NCBI RefSeq assembly: GCF_900496995.4
Contig: NC_044019.1
Location: forward strand, 7,227,501 to 7,291,500
Source: Aquila chrysaetos chrysaetos
Taxonomy: Eukaryota; Chordata; Aves; Accipitriformes; Accipitridae
Direction of reading: 5' to 3'
DNA length: 64,000 bases
Positions 33,777 to 47,520 of this stretch are shown piece by piece. The notes beneath the pieces are model-generated. The model ran no database searches, was not told the DNA's origin, and saw only the letters and a list, made by a program, of their open reading frames with translations. The first letter of the stretch is position 1, and each line of letters opens with the position of its first letter. A program made the position numbers and the translations under genes.

Positions 33777-36469
33777 GCCAGGCAGGAATCAGGGGCTTTC
33801 ACTCTCTCCCACCACTCACTTTTTTTCCTTGCTTTTTATTGCATGCCGTAGATCCCCATCAAATCCACAAGAAAATGCATTCCTGCATCCAGAGTATCTG
33901 CACATCACTTGTCCCACCAAAATCACAATAAATGTGAACACAAGCTTAGGACCTGTTCCAGTGATTCATTAGCTGTCTAAAGTCAGGGTAATAAATTTTT
34001 GGAGACAGAGACCAACACTTCTTTCCTAGAATGACTGTAGAACCATCGCACAACCAATACTAGAACAGCTCTCTGCAAATGCCATCTGTCTAACCTGGTA
34101 CGTGTGGGATGGAAAGTGGGGCTCATGGTACAGTTCCCCAATGATTAAAATGGGGAGAGGCAATCAGAGATGTCTTCTGCATGCAAAGGCATGTCTGCAA
34201 GAAATTAATAGCAGCAGGAGGGAGATGAGGAGGGGCTCTCTCCCATAGCAGGAACACAGTAACTCTCATTATACTCAATAGTTTGACTTTATGCAGAAGT
34301 TTTTGGTTCAACGGACCTCACAGCTTTTTATCCTGGGCTCTTGATAATTTTCAGGAGGGAGTGTGCTCACAGGTCTGTGCTCTGTAGCTCACTTGTACAT
34401 GGAGGAAAGCCTATGCCCAGCTCAAGCTGCGGGAGATTTTAGGACATAGCAAGTGATTAGTAGGTGGAACTGGCCCAGATATGCAGTTAATGCACAGGCA
34501 TTTGCAGAAGGGCTCTTTAACGACTGCCTTGGATGAAGTTTGCTTCACACCCAGAAATTCGTCTACTGTTGTGACTTGCACAGTAAGCCTCACTGTGCTG
34601 CCAGGTCCACTTCTTCAGCAAGTGCTCACAAGCTCTTTGGGTCAGGAACCTGGTACCTTTTTCTGTATTAATCCAAAGGTTTCTGTCCTGGATCCCATTC
34701 CCAATTGCCCCATCCCTTACTGTATCTCAGGAAGGGGAGTGGGTGTGAAGGGAGGAAAAAAAAGGAAAGAATATAGGTAGGAAAGGAGCCTCCTCATTAC
34801 CCTGCCCAGAAACAATCCCACAGGATGCCTTGCACAAAGCTAGCTACTGCTTTTTGCTCTTGGGCAGTCCTGCCAAAGTAGTCTCTATCTAGTCTTAGCT
34901 CACCATGTTTATGTCCTTGGTCCTCTCCTGGACTCTCTTCCTCACCATTTCTCTTGTGATTTACTGCGATTGAGGCTTCAGTTGGAGTGGCCACCAAGAC
35001 CAAGCAGGAAGAGTCATTTGATGACTTCCTTGTGGACAGGTGTTAACAGCACCAATACCACTAGCTTGAGCACTGCCCACCAGCAGCCAGCACGCTTCTG
35101 CATGCTTAGGTCTAGCTAATCATCTACATTGAGCTCAAAGCACAGCTGCCTTCACGAACAGCAATGAAAAAGATCCTTGGGCAAGCAGCAGCACTGCAAT
35201 TAGAGCACCTGTGCATGCCCAGGAGCTGCTGAGAGGGCATCACAGCTTTCCTCCTGCTCCCTGGAGGTCCTGGGAACTCAGTGTGCACAAGTATTCCATG
35301 CAGCATGGTCTGCTTTATTCAGGGTGGATCAACAAGACTGTTTTGTTGGTCAGCCTGTCTCTATCCCATCGTTCCTGTCCACTTGTGCTGTGCTCAGAGC
35401 CGTCATTGCCCTGGAACCTGCCCTGTGCAGCTGGAGACAATTCTCTTGGGTTTCATCTGCCCCTTTTCAGAAACTCTCAAGCAGTCGTCATTATGTGTCT
35501 TACAGCTGAGTCTGTCTTAAATTTGGTAAATTTAATATCTCTAAAGTTCTGTGTGGATGCACGTTTTAAAGTTTGCAATGTTAATATTTTTTCTTTCCCT
35601 TTTCTAGATTTTCTGTAATATAGTATCTCCTTGTTTCATTGTGTTGGAGGTAACATAAAAATGTTCTATCAGCTGATCTGAATTTCTTTATTCCTGGCAA
35701 CAGTGTCCCATCAGATACAGAGAACAGTGCTGCTTTCATTTTATTGTCACTATTCTCCCACTGCCAGGTCTGTACACAATCTCTCTTCTCTCTTCCAGTG
35801 CAACCAGATTTGTGCAAGGCTTCTTGTTTTAAAGCCACTGTTTCCAGTGGGTCAGCTGGGAGACCAATGACACAATACCATGAAACCCCAAACTGCCATT
35901 CTGAAAAAGGAAAATTATTCTGATGGCTAAGAGTGGTGGGAGGGACAGTAAACAACAGTGTGAGTGTGAAGAAGGACTCAGCAGCATACTGCTTTACAAC
36001 CACAATACACATTATATTTGCACATCTAAGCAAGCTATAAAATTTTGGAGCCTTTACAAGATCCACAGAAACCTGCCAGGCTTGTGAACTGCTCCAGAGA
36101 ACTATCAGGAGTACAGGAGCTCCCGACAGTAGTGGAAATGGTTCAAGGACATGATAGCAAGGACATCCCTCCATGAATGTGCTGACTCTGCCCTTCCATG
36201 GCACAATGTCACCTCTATCATGGTCTATGCAGCTCCATTCATGTAGTGTTAATGCAACTCTTTTATATGCTGATATTCTTCCACGTTCAGGGAAAAAAGT
36301 AAACCATTAACCAAAAGACCCCTAAATAATTGATAAAATAAAGGATGACTATTATATTATTTAAACACATGCTTTTATTTTTAAGCTTCCTATGTTGGCT
36401 CTATATGTGGACATAATTTACATTTTGGGTGAATGCCATTTTGCATTTAATTCGTGAGTCTGACACTGT

Positions 36470-37010
36470 CCTAGGCGGCATCGTGTATGATCTTGAAAAG
36501 AAACTGAACAATGAAAGATTTGCAGATCACACAGAATTACTGAGGTCAGTCAAGACCTCGGAAGAATGGGAAAAACTCCAGGTGGGCCTGCCAAAGGCAG
36601 GTGAATGAGTAGGTTGGTGTCAGATGAAATGTAAAATGGATAACCACCAGATTAGAAGGAATAACTTGAGCTTTCTATGTATGTGGCTGGGCAAGGAAAA
36701 GCTGCATGTGGTCAGTTACAAGACACCTCAACTGAAAGCTTGGTGGTAGCAGAAAAGAAAGAATGAATGTGATGATGGGCTGTATAAAGAATGAGACAAA
36801 AGAATGATACTGAAAATATGCTAATATTATTAGATAAATCAATGCTGCACTCTCACTGGCAATATGCTGTGCAGTTTGTCACCTTATTTAAGGGGAAAAA
36901 AAAAAAAAGTAGTGATTTCAGAGACAAGCAATGAAGATAAGTGACCTGAAGAAATTTCTGTAAGAGGAAATGTTGAAAAGCCCCTTCCTTACCTCTCCCT
37001 GATATGTGCC
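36470..37010 (+). mobile_element. CR1 LINE ORF2 (reverse transcriptase) relic
   Basis: Conceptual translation across frameshifts gives RFADHTEL (compare the FADDTKL catalytic region of CR1 reverse transcriptase), then WCQMKCKMD (compare the WQMKFN...KCKV segment). The DNA at 36855-36885 (ggcaatatgctgtgcagtttg) matches the LEYCVQF segment. The order is correct for the C-terminal half of ORF2. Several stops and frameshifts and an A-rich insertion at 36896-36908 show it is long dead. The catalytic DD has become DH. Confidence 0.75.
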
Positions 37011-40000
37011 ACAGTCTCCATTTATCTCTTTCCTTTGCCTGCAAGTCATTTTGTTCTCCTGCTTTCCATTATTTTGATTAAGCACTTTTGGGGGCTCTGA
37101 TGTATGAAAGACTATATGTGAAGTGCACTGGACCAGTGTTGCCCCTTCAGTTCCTGCTTTGCCTTAATTGTACTCTTAGCCCTTTGTTTGGGTATCCACT
37201 TATTTCATTTGTCAGGATGTTGGAAAGTGGCCTTTTCTTTGAAAATTTTTTTCAGCTAATTTTAGTTTGTTTTATTACATGCACATTGTCCAAGAAAGTG
37301 ATTAATAATACTGCATTGCCTTCATGGCTTGCTGAAAAGCTTTGGCTGAAACTTTTTTTTGACAAAATAATGAGTCTTTGAGTTTATGAAGCCTTTCCCA
37401 GAAGTATTAGCTTTCTTCAGAAGTTTGATATATTTATTTTTTTTAAATTCAAAACCAAAGTGCCTGAAAACTGCAAGTTTTCTTTTAATTTGGAAATACT
37501 GTTATTTTGATACCTTAAAGAAATTGTAACTTGGCCTTTTCATGTCTCTGGTGTCTTCTGTGTAAGATTCCACAGACAGGTTTTTGCATCCTATAAAATT
37601 AAAAATCAACACTGACTATTTAATCCAAGCCATTTGCAGCTACCTCCAGCTAATGCAGCCATGCAATGACAGGTCTTTAGCAAATGCTGCATCCTGCGTC
37701 ACTGTGAATGGATTTCATATGCTGCAAGTGCTGTAGTAACCAACCTCTTCCATCATCTTCACAATGAATACTCCTTACCTCCAGGGAAGTTTCCAAGGGG
37801 CTCTAATGAACTCTTTTAGAGCACTCCAGCACTGCTTGATTCCTCCTTTACGCGTATCATTTAAAGGATAGGAAGAACTTTAAGGATTCACTATGTTTTA
37901 AGTCCAAGAAGATAAAAATCATCTAGCCCTGAGCATAATGGACCACAGGACCTCTTCCTGTAACCCCCACATCAGGAGCCACAGTCTGTGGCTGAATGAC
38001 TGCAGGGTCTCTATTCAGTTGTCCATCTGAGCTGTCTCGGGGCAGGTGAACACCTGCACAGTGCTGGTGAATATGAGATGGGGTAGGTCGGAGCTCTGCC
38101 TGGCTGGAGCAGCAGTTCAAAGCCAGGTGTGACAGTGCCGTGTGTTTCAAGTGGTACAGGACACTGCGTGCGGTGACTGAAATGGGCTTTGAAGTGGGAG
38201 CCAGGTTGCACATTAACATACAAGTCCCTCCATGTGAGCTGGGCACCTCTGCTCCCACCACAGCCAGTGGAGAGCAGATCAGTACACATGGTGGAAGCTG
38301 GAGAGCAACCCCACTCATCTCATGCAGGGTTCTACTGAGCAAGTGCCAAGCCCCTTTCTAGGTTTCCACTGATTGATCCGATATTCAGTGACTGGAATAG
38401 GAGCCAAGATACCCACATATAGACACCAACATCCAGCTTTCTTAATCTGTACCTGAATGTTCTTCTAAGTGAAGTAGAACTTATCATACCTCTGAGACAT
38501 TTGATCAGATCAGGTATCTGTTTGATCTAATGCAGGTTTTCTCCTACATTGCAATGCATATGTCCCATTTTCTTTCTTTGGTTGTTTGTATATTTATCTG
38601 GAGGGTAACATGGTCCTCTCTGTGGTGAATAATGTATATGATAGTGGGAGAAAAATGTCCAGTTCCAACTTGGTTTGTAAACCTTTTACGTTTGATCTTG
38701 ATGAATTCATTTTTCACTGCAATGATAAGTCATTTCACTGTTTCCCACCACTGAGTGGCCCAAGGTCATGGAGGGTCAGTAGTGGAAACAGCAGTCTTGC
38801 TGTATACATGAAATAATACCTTCTCCCATTAAATGTCAGGAGCTCTGAAAACAGGTTATAAGATTTGGGATCAAACTCAAAAAAGCAGTTACTTGTGGTG
38901 TTACTTCCCTCGTGAGAATCAAAGTAAAAGAATGGAGAATGAAGCTGGTATGTGGTGGGCAGAGCAGGGATCCATATTTATTTACATGTCGCTTAATCTC
39001 AGAGGTCAGATCACTCCCTGTCGGTGTTTCAGTTTGCCTTTCTATACAAATGCAAAGGATAGTGATAATGAGAAAAACAATTGCATCATAAATGCTGACC
39101 TAGTGTCAGGCACAGTGAAAACAGGGGTGAAGTTCATTTATTATTTCCCCTAAGGGCAATTTTGATCTGCAGTGATGTTCATTGCCTAGGATCTTGAGAT
39201 GACCTCTCCTGGGCCTAGTTTCAGTACTGCCTACCCTCAGCTTTTGATCTGGCTTTAGCTGTTCCTGTGGAAGAGCTACAGACCCACCATGAACGTTGAC
39301 TGAGACTTGCCTGTTGCCTATGGGATATGTTGCAGCTGGTTACTGGCTCAGGGAATGCAAAGTATGTCTGATGCTATGCCCTGAACTCAACCTGCCCTGG
39401 GGTTTGTTTCCTTCCCACTTGCCTCAGCTCTGGCCTTTTCAGTTTTTTAACACGGAGGCATGGAGTGGATGGGGTGGGCAGATCTGCACACAGCTCTTGT
39501 AGGCAAGAGGAAAGCCACTCAGGAAAAAATTACTGAAAAATGTGGAGGTCCTTCAGAAGATGTCAGCTCCACAAACCCCTCCTGGCTCCCACTGCTCTCC
39601 CTCATACTGTAATGAGAGCATACTGAGACCCATGCAACCCAGCACCTCATCTCTGACAGCAGCCAGTATCAAAGAAAGGCCCAAGAACCTCTCAGAAGAG
39701 GATGATCTGCTCCTTTTGTCCCTGTATCCATCTGAATGGTCCAAACATCTGAACCTGACAGCAGGTTTTGGCCTTGCATGAGCTAGCAGGAGAAGTTTCT
39801 TCATCAGCAGCCCCTACCCCAAAAGGAGGAATCTGCAGTCAATCCAAAAATATTTTTTTGCCAGCACTGTTTGTCCTCTGCCAACAAGTGAGGACTCTGT
39901 GATCCTGGCTCCACAGGCTCTGTACAAGTCTGGTCAAGCCTGTTTGGGAAGGTGACCTGCATGTCCCTTCTGATGGAGGAAGGCTGTAATGCCACCGCAG

Positions 40001-41255
40001 CACGAATGTCTGTCACAGTCTGGGGTTTGCCTGCCTTGCAAAGTGTCTTTCTACTGACTCCATCCAACCTGGAATGTGACAAATCCAAGCCTGGCCCTGG
40101 CCTTGCAGCTTGGCCCAGCACAGTCAACGGCTTCAGATTGCTCCAAAGTGGCAGCAGGTCCTAGGTGTCCCAGGATACACAGCGCTTTGTTTGTATGTGT
40201 TGTCTCAGAAAAGGTAATGCTAGTCCAGATTTCATAGCTTCACCTAGACTTGCCTTTAATACCAGACATGCTTAAGGGTGGAAACAAGTTTATTCTGGCA
40301 AAACAAGAGTTTAAATTCCTAATTATGAAGTTTGAAAGAAGATTACAAAAGAGAAAATAAAACACAATTCTAGATCATACTAAGCAACAGGATTCCTTCT
40401 CACCCCCGGTATCTCTCACCTGAGATCTCTTGGGCGTGTTGCAGTTGTTAGCATGATGGGACTAAGTGTGCACACGGCAGAGTGGCTTTGGTTTTTGGAT
40501 GGGTATTGGGAGAGATGTGGGTCTAGACCTGAGGCTGGCTGACAGCAAAACTACAGGGGTTGTTTAAAAAAAATGGTAGTTTGTCTGATAGGCTGGCACG
40601 TTAATGGGAAATTTCAGCAGGAGCACTTGAGAGGCCAGAGGGGGTATAATACGTGAAAATGGTGAAATCCAAGTTTGTACAGTGGTGCTGGGAGGAAGGA
40701 GGATAAACAAGAGGAACTTGAAGTCACAGCCAACACAGTGACTGATTTGACATCAAAGGCAGTGAGAGCCCACAAGTCTGGAGCAGAGGCAGGGAGAACA
40801 ACAGCTTCTTGGGAAGGGCAGATGAGGGGGTCAGAAGCACTCTTTGGAAGAGTAACAGCCCATAGACTTGTTCAAAATCCAATAAAAGTTAAAGACAGTT
40901 TTGTATAATGTGTTTGGATGGAAATAAGAGAAAAATAACAAATGTATGGTCATAGCAGCCAGTTTGCAGAAGCACAAGTTAATGAGGAGTTTGGGGATGT
41001 CTGAGTAGCTAACACAAGGAAGAAACTGCCTTAGAGACAAAGGGCAAAAATCCTGGTGCAGAAAGATTATCATTATGGAGTCCTTTAAACAAATATGAAA
41101 GTCAAAACATATTAAGAGAGACAAATCATTAACAAGGAGTGAGTGTAAAGCACGTGGTGATCATGTCAGAAACCCTTAGACTAAGGTGAGATATGGTTAG
41201 CAAGAGGCAAGTGGTCTTCTTCCTTGGTTAGCACAATATCATATCTAGGGAAAAG
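37011..41255. other. Intergenic, no supported gene
   Basis: Non-coding; possible MIR-like scraps near 38.75-39.08 kb. Open frames are at most 139 codons and occur as overlapping shadows on both strands. Confidence 0.6.
38745..39080. repeat. Possible MIR-like fragments
   Basis: Two short matches are visible. On the + strand at 38752-38790, 'gagtggcccaaggtcatggagggtcagtagtgg' resembles the MIR tail. At 39028-39070, 'gtttcagtttgcctttctatacaaatgcaaaggatagtgataatgag' resembles the reverse-strand 'tcagtttccccatctgtaaaatggg'. Both are weak. Confidence 0.25.
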
Positions 41256-41259
41256 ATAA

Positions 41260-41810
41260 CTTTGGTAGGCTTCAGTATTCAGTACCTTCTTTGCTTCTGC
41301 CTTCGTGAAAATCCTGCTAACATAATTAACTGTAAGAGCAGGCAGATAGGCAGATCAGAAGAGGGAAAGAAGCAGCTTGAGAATATCTAGGAAAATGGAT
41401 GACTCAGGACACCAAGACATTGTGAGGTTTAGCACAGAGTGCAGCAGGAACTAGTTCATGACAATCTCTGAAACCAATTCTCTTCAAGCAGTGATGGAGA
41501 ATGCTTAAGGTCCAAAAGGACTGAAAAATGGCAAACGCAAAAGTATACCTTTAGAAGCAGGAAAGGAGGACCTTGAAAGCTGCACATGAGAATAATCTAA
41601 CTTGTGCAGCAGAAGGATGCAAGAACAAATTATTAAATAATCAGTTTAAAGGTGCCAAGAGGATAATAAGGTGATAAAGAAACACAGACGTGGATTTATG
41701 AAGAATAAAACTTGTCTAACTACTTTAATGTATTTCTTCCATTTAGGGGATATGGGAAAAGCAATAAGTAAAATAAATCTTTGGCAAAGCCTTTGAGAAT
41801 TTTCTTTGAC
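41260..41810 (+). mobile_element. CR1 LINE ORF2 relic (palm region)
   Basis: Phrases such as 'aaatggcaaacg...', 'aggaggacc', 'gaacaaattattaaataatca', 'gagaggataataaggtgata'-like wording and 'gtggatttatgaagaataaa' follow the order of the CR1 reverse-transcriptase segment that precedes the FADD motif. The frame is broken repeatedly. It represents an upstream part of ORF2 relative to the relic at 36.5 kb, yet lies downstream of it, so the two are separate insertions. Confidence 0.65.
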
Positions 41811-44800
41811 AGGAACAGCAGTTTGATAACCATTGTCCAGCTCATAGATCTTGTTATGAAGAAGGCAGTGATGAACTGTTTTTCATCTCTCCTTGGGAAA
41901 GAAAAACAGAAAACTGATTAATTTCCAATAAAGAGGATTTAGGTTAGATGCTAAGACAAAACATCCTAGCTAAAAAGGATGTGGAGTACTAGGAGAGGCC
42001 ACACAGGGAAGCTCTGGAGCCTCCATCATTAGAAGATTCAACAAACATGTAATGGAGCTGGTCTTGGAATTCCTCAGGCAGCACCTCTGTGGGGAGCGGT
42101 CTGTGGGACTCCTTGGCATCTCTTACCCCCTTTTCCTTTTCACCCAAAGGCAAATGGCATGGTGCTGCATGGTAAGGCCTTGCAGGTGGTATTTCAGGTG
42201 TATTCCACTTTTGACCTCCACATTTCTCTGATCCAGTAGTGGCTCCGGTATAGCTAGGACATGCAGCTTGTGTATGCACTGCAGCTTGTTTGAAGAGAAA
42301 ACAGACACTTCTCATTCTGGTTACAAATGTTTATTGCCTTCTAACTGTCTTTACTGGGCTGCTACTCTGGTTCCTGAAAGCCTTTCTCCTGGGTGTGCTC
42401 TCCTGAACTGGGTTCTGAGTATTTGATCTGAGTCAACTTTTAAGAGGTGTGAAGAGGTGACTTTTGAGGCTTGTGGATAGGACAACAGACTGGAGATGAT
42501 CTCTCATATACACCTGAAAATGGACATGGAAAGAATAGAAAGGCTGGAAGATGGCATAGGCAAACGTCATTTTGGCAATCACACGAGCCATCTCTGCCAA
42601 GGTCTGCATTAATGATGTAGGCAGCCCTGGGAGCAACAGCTAATACAGGTACATCCTCCAGTGTCGCATATGAATTTATGAGCTCCACTTTTGTTCAGAA
42701 CATCTAAAAGATAATTACAACAGTTGCTTGGCTAATCCGACAATTTCCATTGATTCTATATCTGTTCCTGCTAGCCGCCTCTCTCTGCTGGGAGATCAGC
42801 TGTGGAGATGCCAGACCACACTGGGTGAGCACATTGCTGTGGAGGTCTGTGTAGGCATGAACAGACAGGGAAACCAAGGGTCAGGCTCTTCTTGCCTCAT
42901 TCCCATGTTTTCACACAAGTGCAACACGCTCCCATAGTCTTTGCACAGTAGTTTACATGAGTATAGCTGGCAAACCACGGTCTAAGTCTGTGGGAACTGA
43001 ACCTCCTGTGACCATACTTAGTACTCTCCCAATGATGGAGTTACTTTTCTGTAGATATATGTGTTCAGGAGCAACAGCTGATCAGAGCAACTGAGGGGAC
43101 CTATTGTCTCAGCTCTTAGGAGCTTGTTCTGAGCTATCCCCAAGGGGAGCCTGACACTTTGGAAAGACTCCCAGTGAGGCTGTTCATGTCCCGGAGAGTC
43201 TAGCACTGTGTGCTCACATCACCCCACTGTCATCCATCACCAAACTATGTAAATGAAGCCAAAATCTCCTTTCTGAGCAAAGGGGAAGGCAGGCAGGACA
43301 CTTCATGTGCAGGCAGTTTGCATGCATAGACATGGTGTAGCTGGCAGATGAGTTACCATCCATGCTACTCTCTGCAGCCTCCCCAGCCATTATAAAGCCC
43401 TCCCATGGGGACTGCCAGACACAGGCTGGGTGCTTGAACACAGCAGACTTCACTGGGCGTAAATACTGCCACTTGTCTCCACATTTAATTTTCCCTAGAG
43501 CAGAAAACAAGCCATTTAAGCAGTTTGTATTTTAAATGTCAAATGAATGGTATCAAGCTGAGCTGTTTGGATAATAATTCTTGTAAGATCTGTATGAAAA
43601 TATTCTGACTGACTGTCACTGGCTGGGAGTTTGCAGGTACTCAATATGACTGTCATATATTGCAAGACCAGCTCTCACCACCATGTATTGAACTGTCTAA
43701 CAAAACAGATTCATTCACTGTGTGCTGCATATTTAAATACCTAATGGCAGTAATATCATTGGAGACCGGTCATTTCAAGCTAATCCCAATGAGGTTTGTT
43801 GTAGAGGACATACACCCAGTGCACTCTGTCCCTGGGAGACTTTATTGTCTTGCATGTTTGTTCCTTTCCTTTGAAGCAAGGTTCTGCTTCAGTCCTGACA
43901 GGTGTGTGTGGTGTGTCTGTATTTTCCTACTCTACCAGTTTGGCCTAGTGAAAGATTGGACCTCTCTCCACCACTTTGTCTTTTTTTATACAAAGAGAGA
44001 GGCCGTCTTTCTTCCACAAATGCCAACCTTTGTATTAAACACTAAGTATGTGCCTCATCCCAGCCCTCACTATTGGGCTCACATTTAAAGATCAACTGGT
44101 CATATCTTTATTAAAGAGCTTTGCAGACATCTGGACATGGCCAAAGAAGACATAAGTCAGGAACTTGCCCATTGACAAAAGCGTTTTGTTGAATATAACC
44201 ACCGTGGCTGTATGTCTGTGCTGATCAGTGTCCAGCCCGGTCCCAGCAAGAAATGGGTCACTGGGGTGAACTGTTTGCTCTGAAAGATAGTGATTTTTTG
44301 TCATTGTTTTTACAAAGTCTTAGTCCTGGCTGTGAAAGGAGAGCCTAGGCAGGCAATTACAGGAGGAGCATGCACTATGAAGCTGAAAGTGTCTTCCTAA
44401 TAATAAAGGAAATAAAGCCAAGCTTTTCTTCTAAAGGACTCTAAGAAGATCCCGCTTACCTCCTGCTTTATCCATGCCTTGTCCTCTTCTAGTTATCTTC
44501 TTTTGTCTTGTTTCAGAAAGGCTGTGAGGCTTAATTGCTTTAGGTTCTATTGAAATTGTTACAGGGATGCCAAGGCAAGTGTAGGAAAAGATTTCACTTG
44601 GCTTTCTGTGTTAAAATATTCTTGTTCCATGTCTTTCCAGTACACCAATAACACGAATTTCCAGCATCTTCCTAAATAAGCCTGGAAGCCCTACACAATT
44701 ATATAATGTTTTGCATGAATGTTTTATAAAAGACTGTTAATCACCACCTTGCACCCATGACACAGGAGATGTGGTCATCGGCTGAAATTCCACCAGCAGA

Positions 44801-45470
44801 GACTGAGCTGACCACTCTGAACTCAAGCTTTGTGTTGAAATGTGGTCTCTTTTAACAATCAGCTGCAGGCCTGGCGGCACAATCAGTTCATCCCTGCTCC
44901 AGCTCAGCCCTACTCTGGAAAGCGTAAAAGAGCATCTCCATGGGAAAATGCTCCATTTGCAAATGCGCATTTCCAGTCTGAGGGCAAGAGGGATCTCTAA
45001 AGAGACTCCTAAATAAAGGAATCTACTTCTTTGACCCTAATCTCTTTCAGGCACATCTCAGTCCCTACTCCCTGCAAAGCTGTTCCAGCGTAGCTGCTTG
45101 CAATGAACTTCCCTTGCCACTGGGATGGCGGTGGGGAAGGCGGCAGGGCTGGACGCGTGCAGCTGCGCTGCGTGGTCCTGGACACCCCGCTGGACACAGG
45201 TGTTCTCTTCTCTTTCCTACGTGACACTCAGTCTGCACTTTTCCATCAGATCCTCTGTGTGTACATACGACATCCTTAAAAAATGTTAAAAGTACAAGCT
45301 ATTTCCCCGGTTGGCAGCAAACACAAAGAATTGTTCACTGTATCTATTGGCTACTTAAAAACAGGAAATGTTCTTTCCTTAGTGCTGCTTTCTAGTAGGG
45401 GTGATTCGTACTGAGCCCTGTGCCTGTTCTCCTTGCTAAGGCGAATTTTTGTCATGGCACACGCTGTCTC

Positions 45471-45478
45471 ATTTGCAT
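45471..45478 (+). promoter_or_regulatory. POU octamer motif
   Basis: ATTTGCAT is an exact octamer (reverse of ATGCAAAT) in otherwise unremarkable non-coding DNA. It is isolated, so occupancy is doubtful. Confidence 0.15.
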
Positions 45479-46739
45479 GAAGTATACAGCATGTCTCGAG
45501 GTAACTGATGTAAACAGAAAGGGTAAGTACAGTATGGAGATCAGTGGGGTGTTTTATCTCAGCTGCTAGAAACAACTGAGATTAGTCACTGCAAAACACA
45601 AGCAGTGAGTTGGTTATCGTTTTTTAAAGTTCCAGTGCTATAACTCAGTTTGGAGTTTTATCTTTGGTGAAAAGGCAGAAGAAACACCCTCTGGGGTCTC
45701 TTAACTTTCTTTTGCTGCTGGCTTTTGCCTTCCACCTTTAGACATGTCTGCACATATGGATTAGTATTTTCTCTTTGATCACATGCAGCTGTATGTGTGT
45801 ATCTGACTCTTGTGGTGCAGAAGATTTGAAAAAGAGCACTTGCAGGGATAGCGCTGGTTTGGAAGCCAGTCAAGGGGGGCATTTCATCAACAGGTAATAG
45901 CTTTTCTGGAAGCACTAGGAGAGGAATCAATGCATAAAGTTTCTTGTTTTCTTAATCATGCTCCTATTCTATCTTTCCTGGGAGATTTATGAGCCTCCAA
46001 ATGTTGGACAAACACCAATAATAGTTACACATTTTTAGCATCTGAATGCTTTGCTTTGCCTGGCTTCATACGGAAAGACAAGTCCAGACAAGGTGGTCCT
46101 CCAGAAAATGGTTTATTGGGACAGCATTCTGGCCTGCAGCCATGGCACCTTGGGCAGTGATCTTATCAGACCTCCTAAACAGAGCAGGGTTGGGCCTGTT
46201 TGTTACTTCAGTGGAAGACCTCCGAGGAGAACCTGGGTGTTGCAAGAGGTGGTATCAATTGTTCTCTGGGCAATGCTTTCCCTGGAGAGGAATGAACCCG
46301 TACTGCAGGCTACTGTGCTGCTGAAATGACACCACTTCAGGGAGATGCAAAGCCCACTGAACTGAGGATGAAAAGCAGAAGGAATAAACAAAATCAGATC
46401 TGTATTCTCAGTGGTATTCAAGGAAGTTAGGGAGGAACTGGCCATTGATTTCCAAGGAGATCTGGGTAGCTAAATACTGCGGGTTCCTTTGGGAATCCCA
46501 GTCCAACTGTGTGTCTTTGAAGTGTACGGTTGATTTGGCAGAGATATCAGCAAGGGTTTGCTTGTTTCTTATTTTAGCCAGCTTTGATATGTGGGCTGAA
46601 CTTTACCTTAACTTACAGTTCTCTGGAAGCACTGTCATTCCATTTTCTATTGAGTACTGACTTGCCTGGCAGGTTTGATGTGATTTCAGATAACCTTCTG
46701 CTGAAAACAACCACATCCATAATGATGACACTTTTGGCC

Positions 46740-47520
46740 TTGACATGACTGTACCTTTGGACTTGATTAAGGTGCCTAAACATAGACTTCTAGTGACCTT
46801 TGAGACACCTTAGGGTATCTGAGACATCTGCATAGTGTGGCAGATAAGATGAGTCTATAGAAGACCTGTTCTCTTCTTAGCTGGCAGCTGGTGGATGGGT
46901 GGGCTGCCCCTACCCTCTTGAGTGCGGCTAGACTCCTGCATGTAGGTTACTGGACTGAACTGCCCGTGTCCATAGTTTTTAGGGCCAGAGTGGACTAGCA
47001 TGTCTTCAGGATGAGATGCAACTCTTAATTAAGGCAACTAAGTGCAGGTGCCTGCATCTAAGATGCTACAGCTCAGCTAGGGGTCTAAGGTCTGATTACA
47101 GCTAATGGAGAAGTAGTAAGTAAGTCAGCTGAGTCCGGAGTGATGCAGTCCACCCTAAATAGACACCAGGTGATCAGCTGGATTGCTCTTTAGGCTCCAT
47201 TGACCAAGGGCTCAACTCGTCCACTTACACATAAGAGGCTAGTGACATTTCAAATTACCTGTTTATCCCATCCAGTCTCCAGCTCTCACTGTAGACAAGC
47301 AGAGCTACCCAAGGCTCCTATGACATATTTGCTCCTCATGGATGTCTGGGATACCTTACGATGTCCCATATTACTGTTGATGTCTACGTAGAGGAAAGTG
47401 AAGAGCACTCCACATGTCCACTGACTTTAATGTAAGCTTAGCGCTATAGTGCACATGGATTCACTGGATTTTAGGTGTCTTAATTGCAGACTGCATCCCA
47501 CTGCTTTGTGGCCTTCTCAA
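46740..47520. repeat. Unresolved old interspersed repeat candidate
   Basis: The stretch repeats a style of short phrases (aaggtgcctaaacatag, ttaattaaggcaactaagtg, gtgcctgcatctaagatg, ggtgtcttaattgcag) typical of an old non-coding sauropsid repeat. I cannot name the family. No coding frame of note. Confidence 0.25.

Larger units (their letters stand above)
22424..36465. other. Intergenic, no supported gene
   Basis: Apart from the simple repeats, inverted repeat and octamer cluster listed separately, I see no coding exons or RNA genes. The longest open frame is 207 codons on the minus strand at 35581-36204, unrecognised and without supporting signals. Confidence 0.6.

Noticed and set aside
43660..44088. 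142-codon plus-strand frame
   Set aside because: No homology recognised, AT-rich hydrophobic translation without signal or domain; consistent with chance.
45115..45200. Small CpG-rich patch as an alternative promoter
   Set aside because: Under 100 bp, with no TATA or GC-box arrangement and no exon following.
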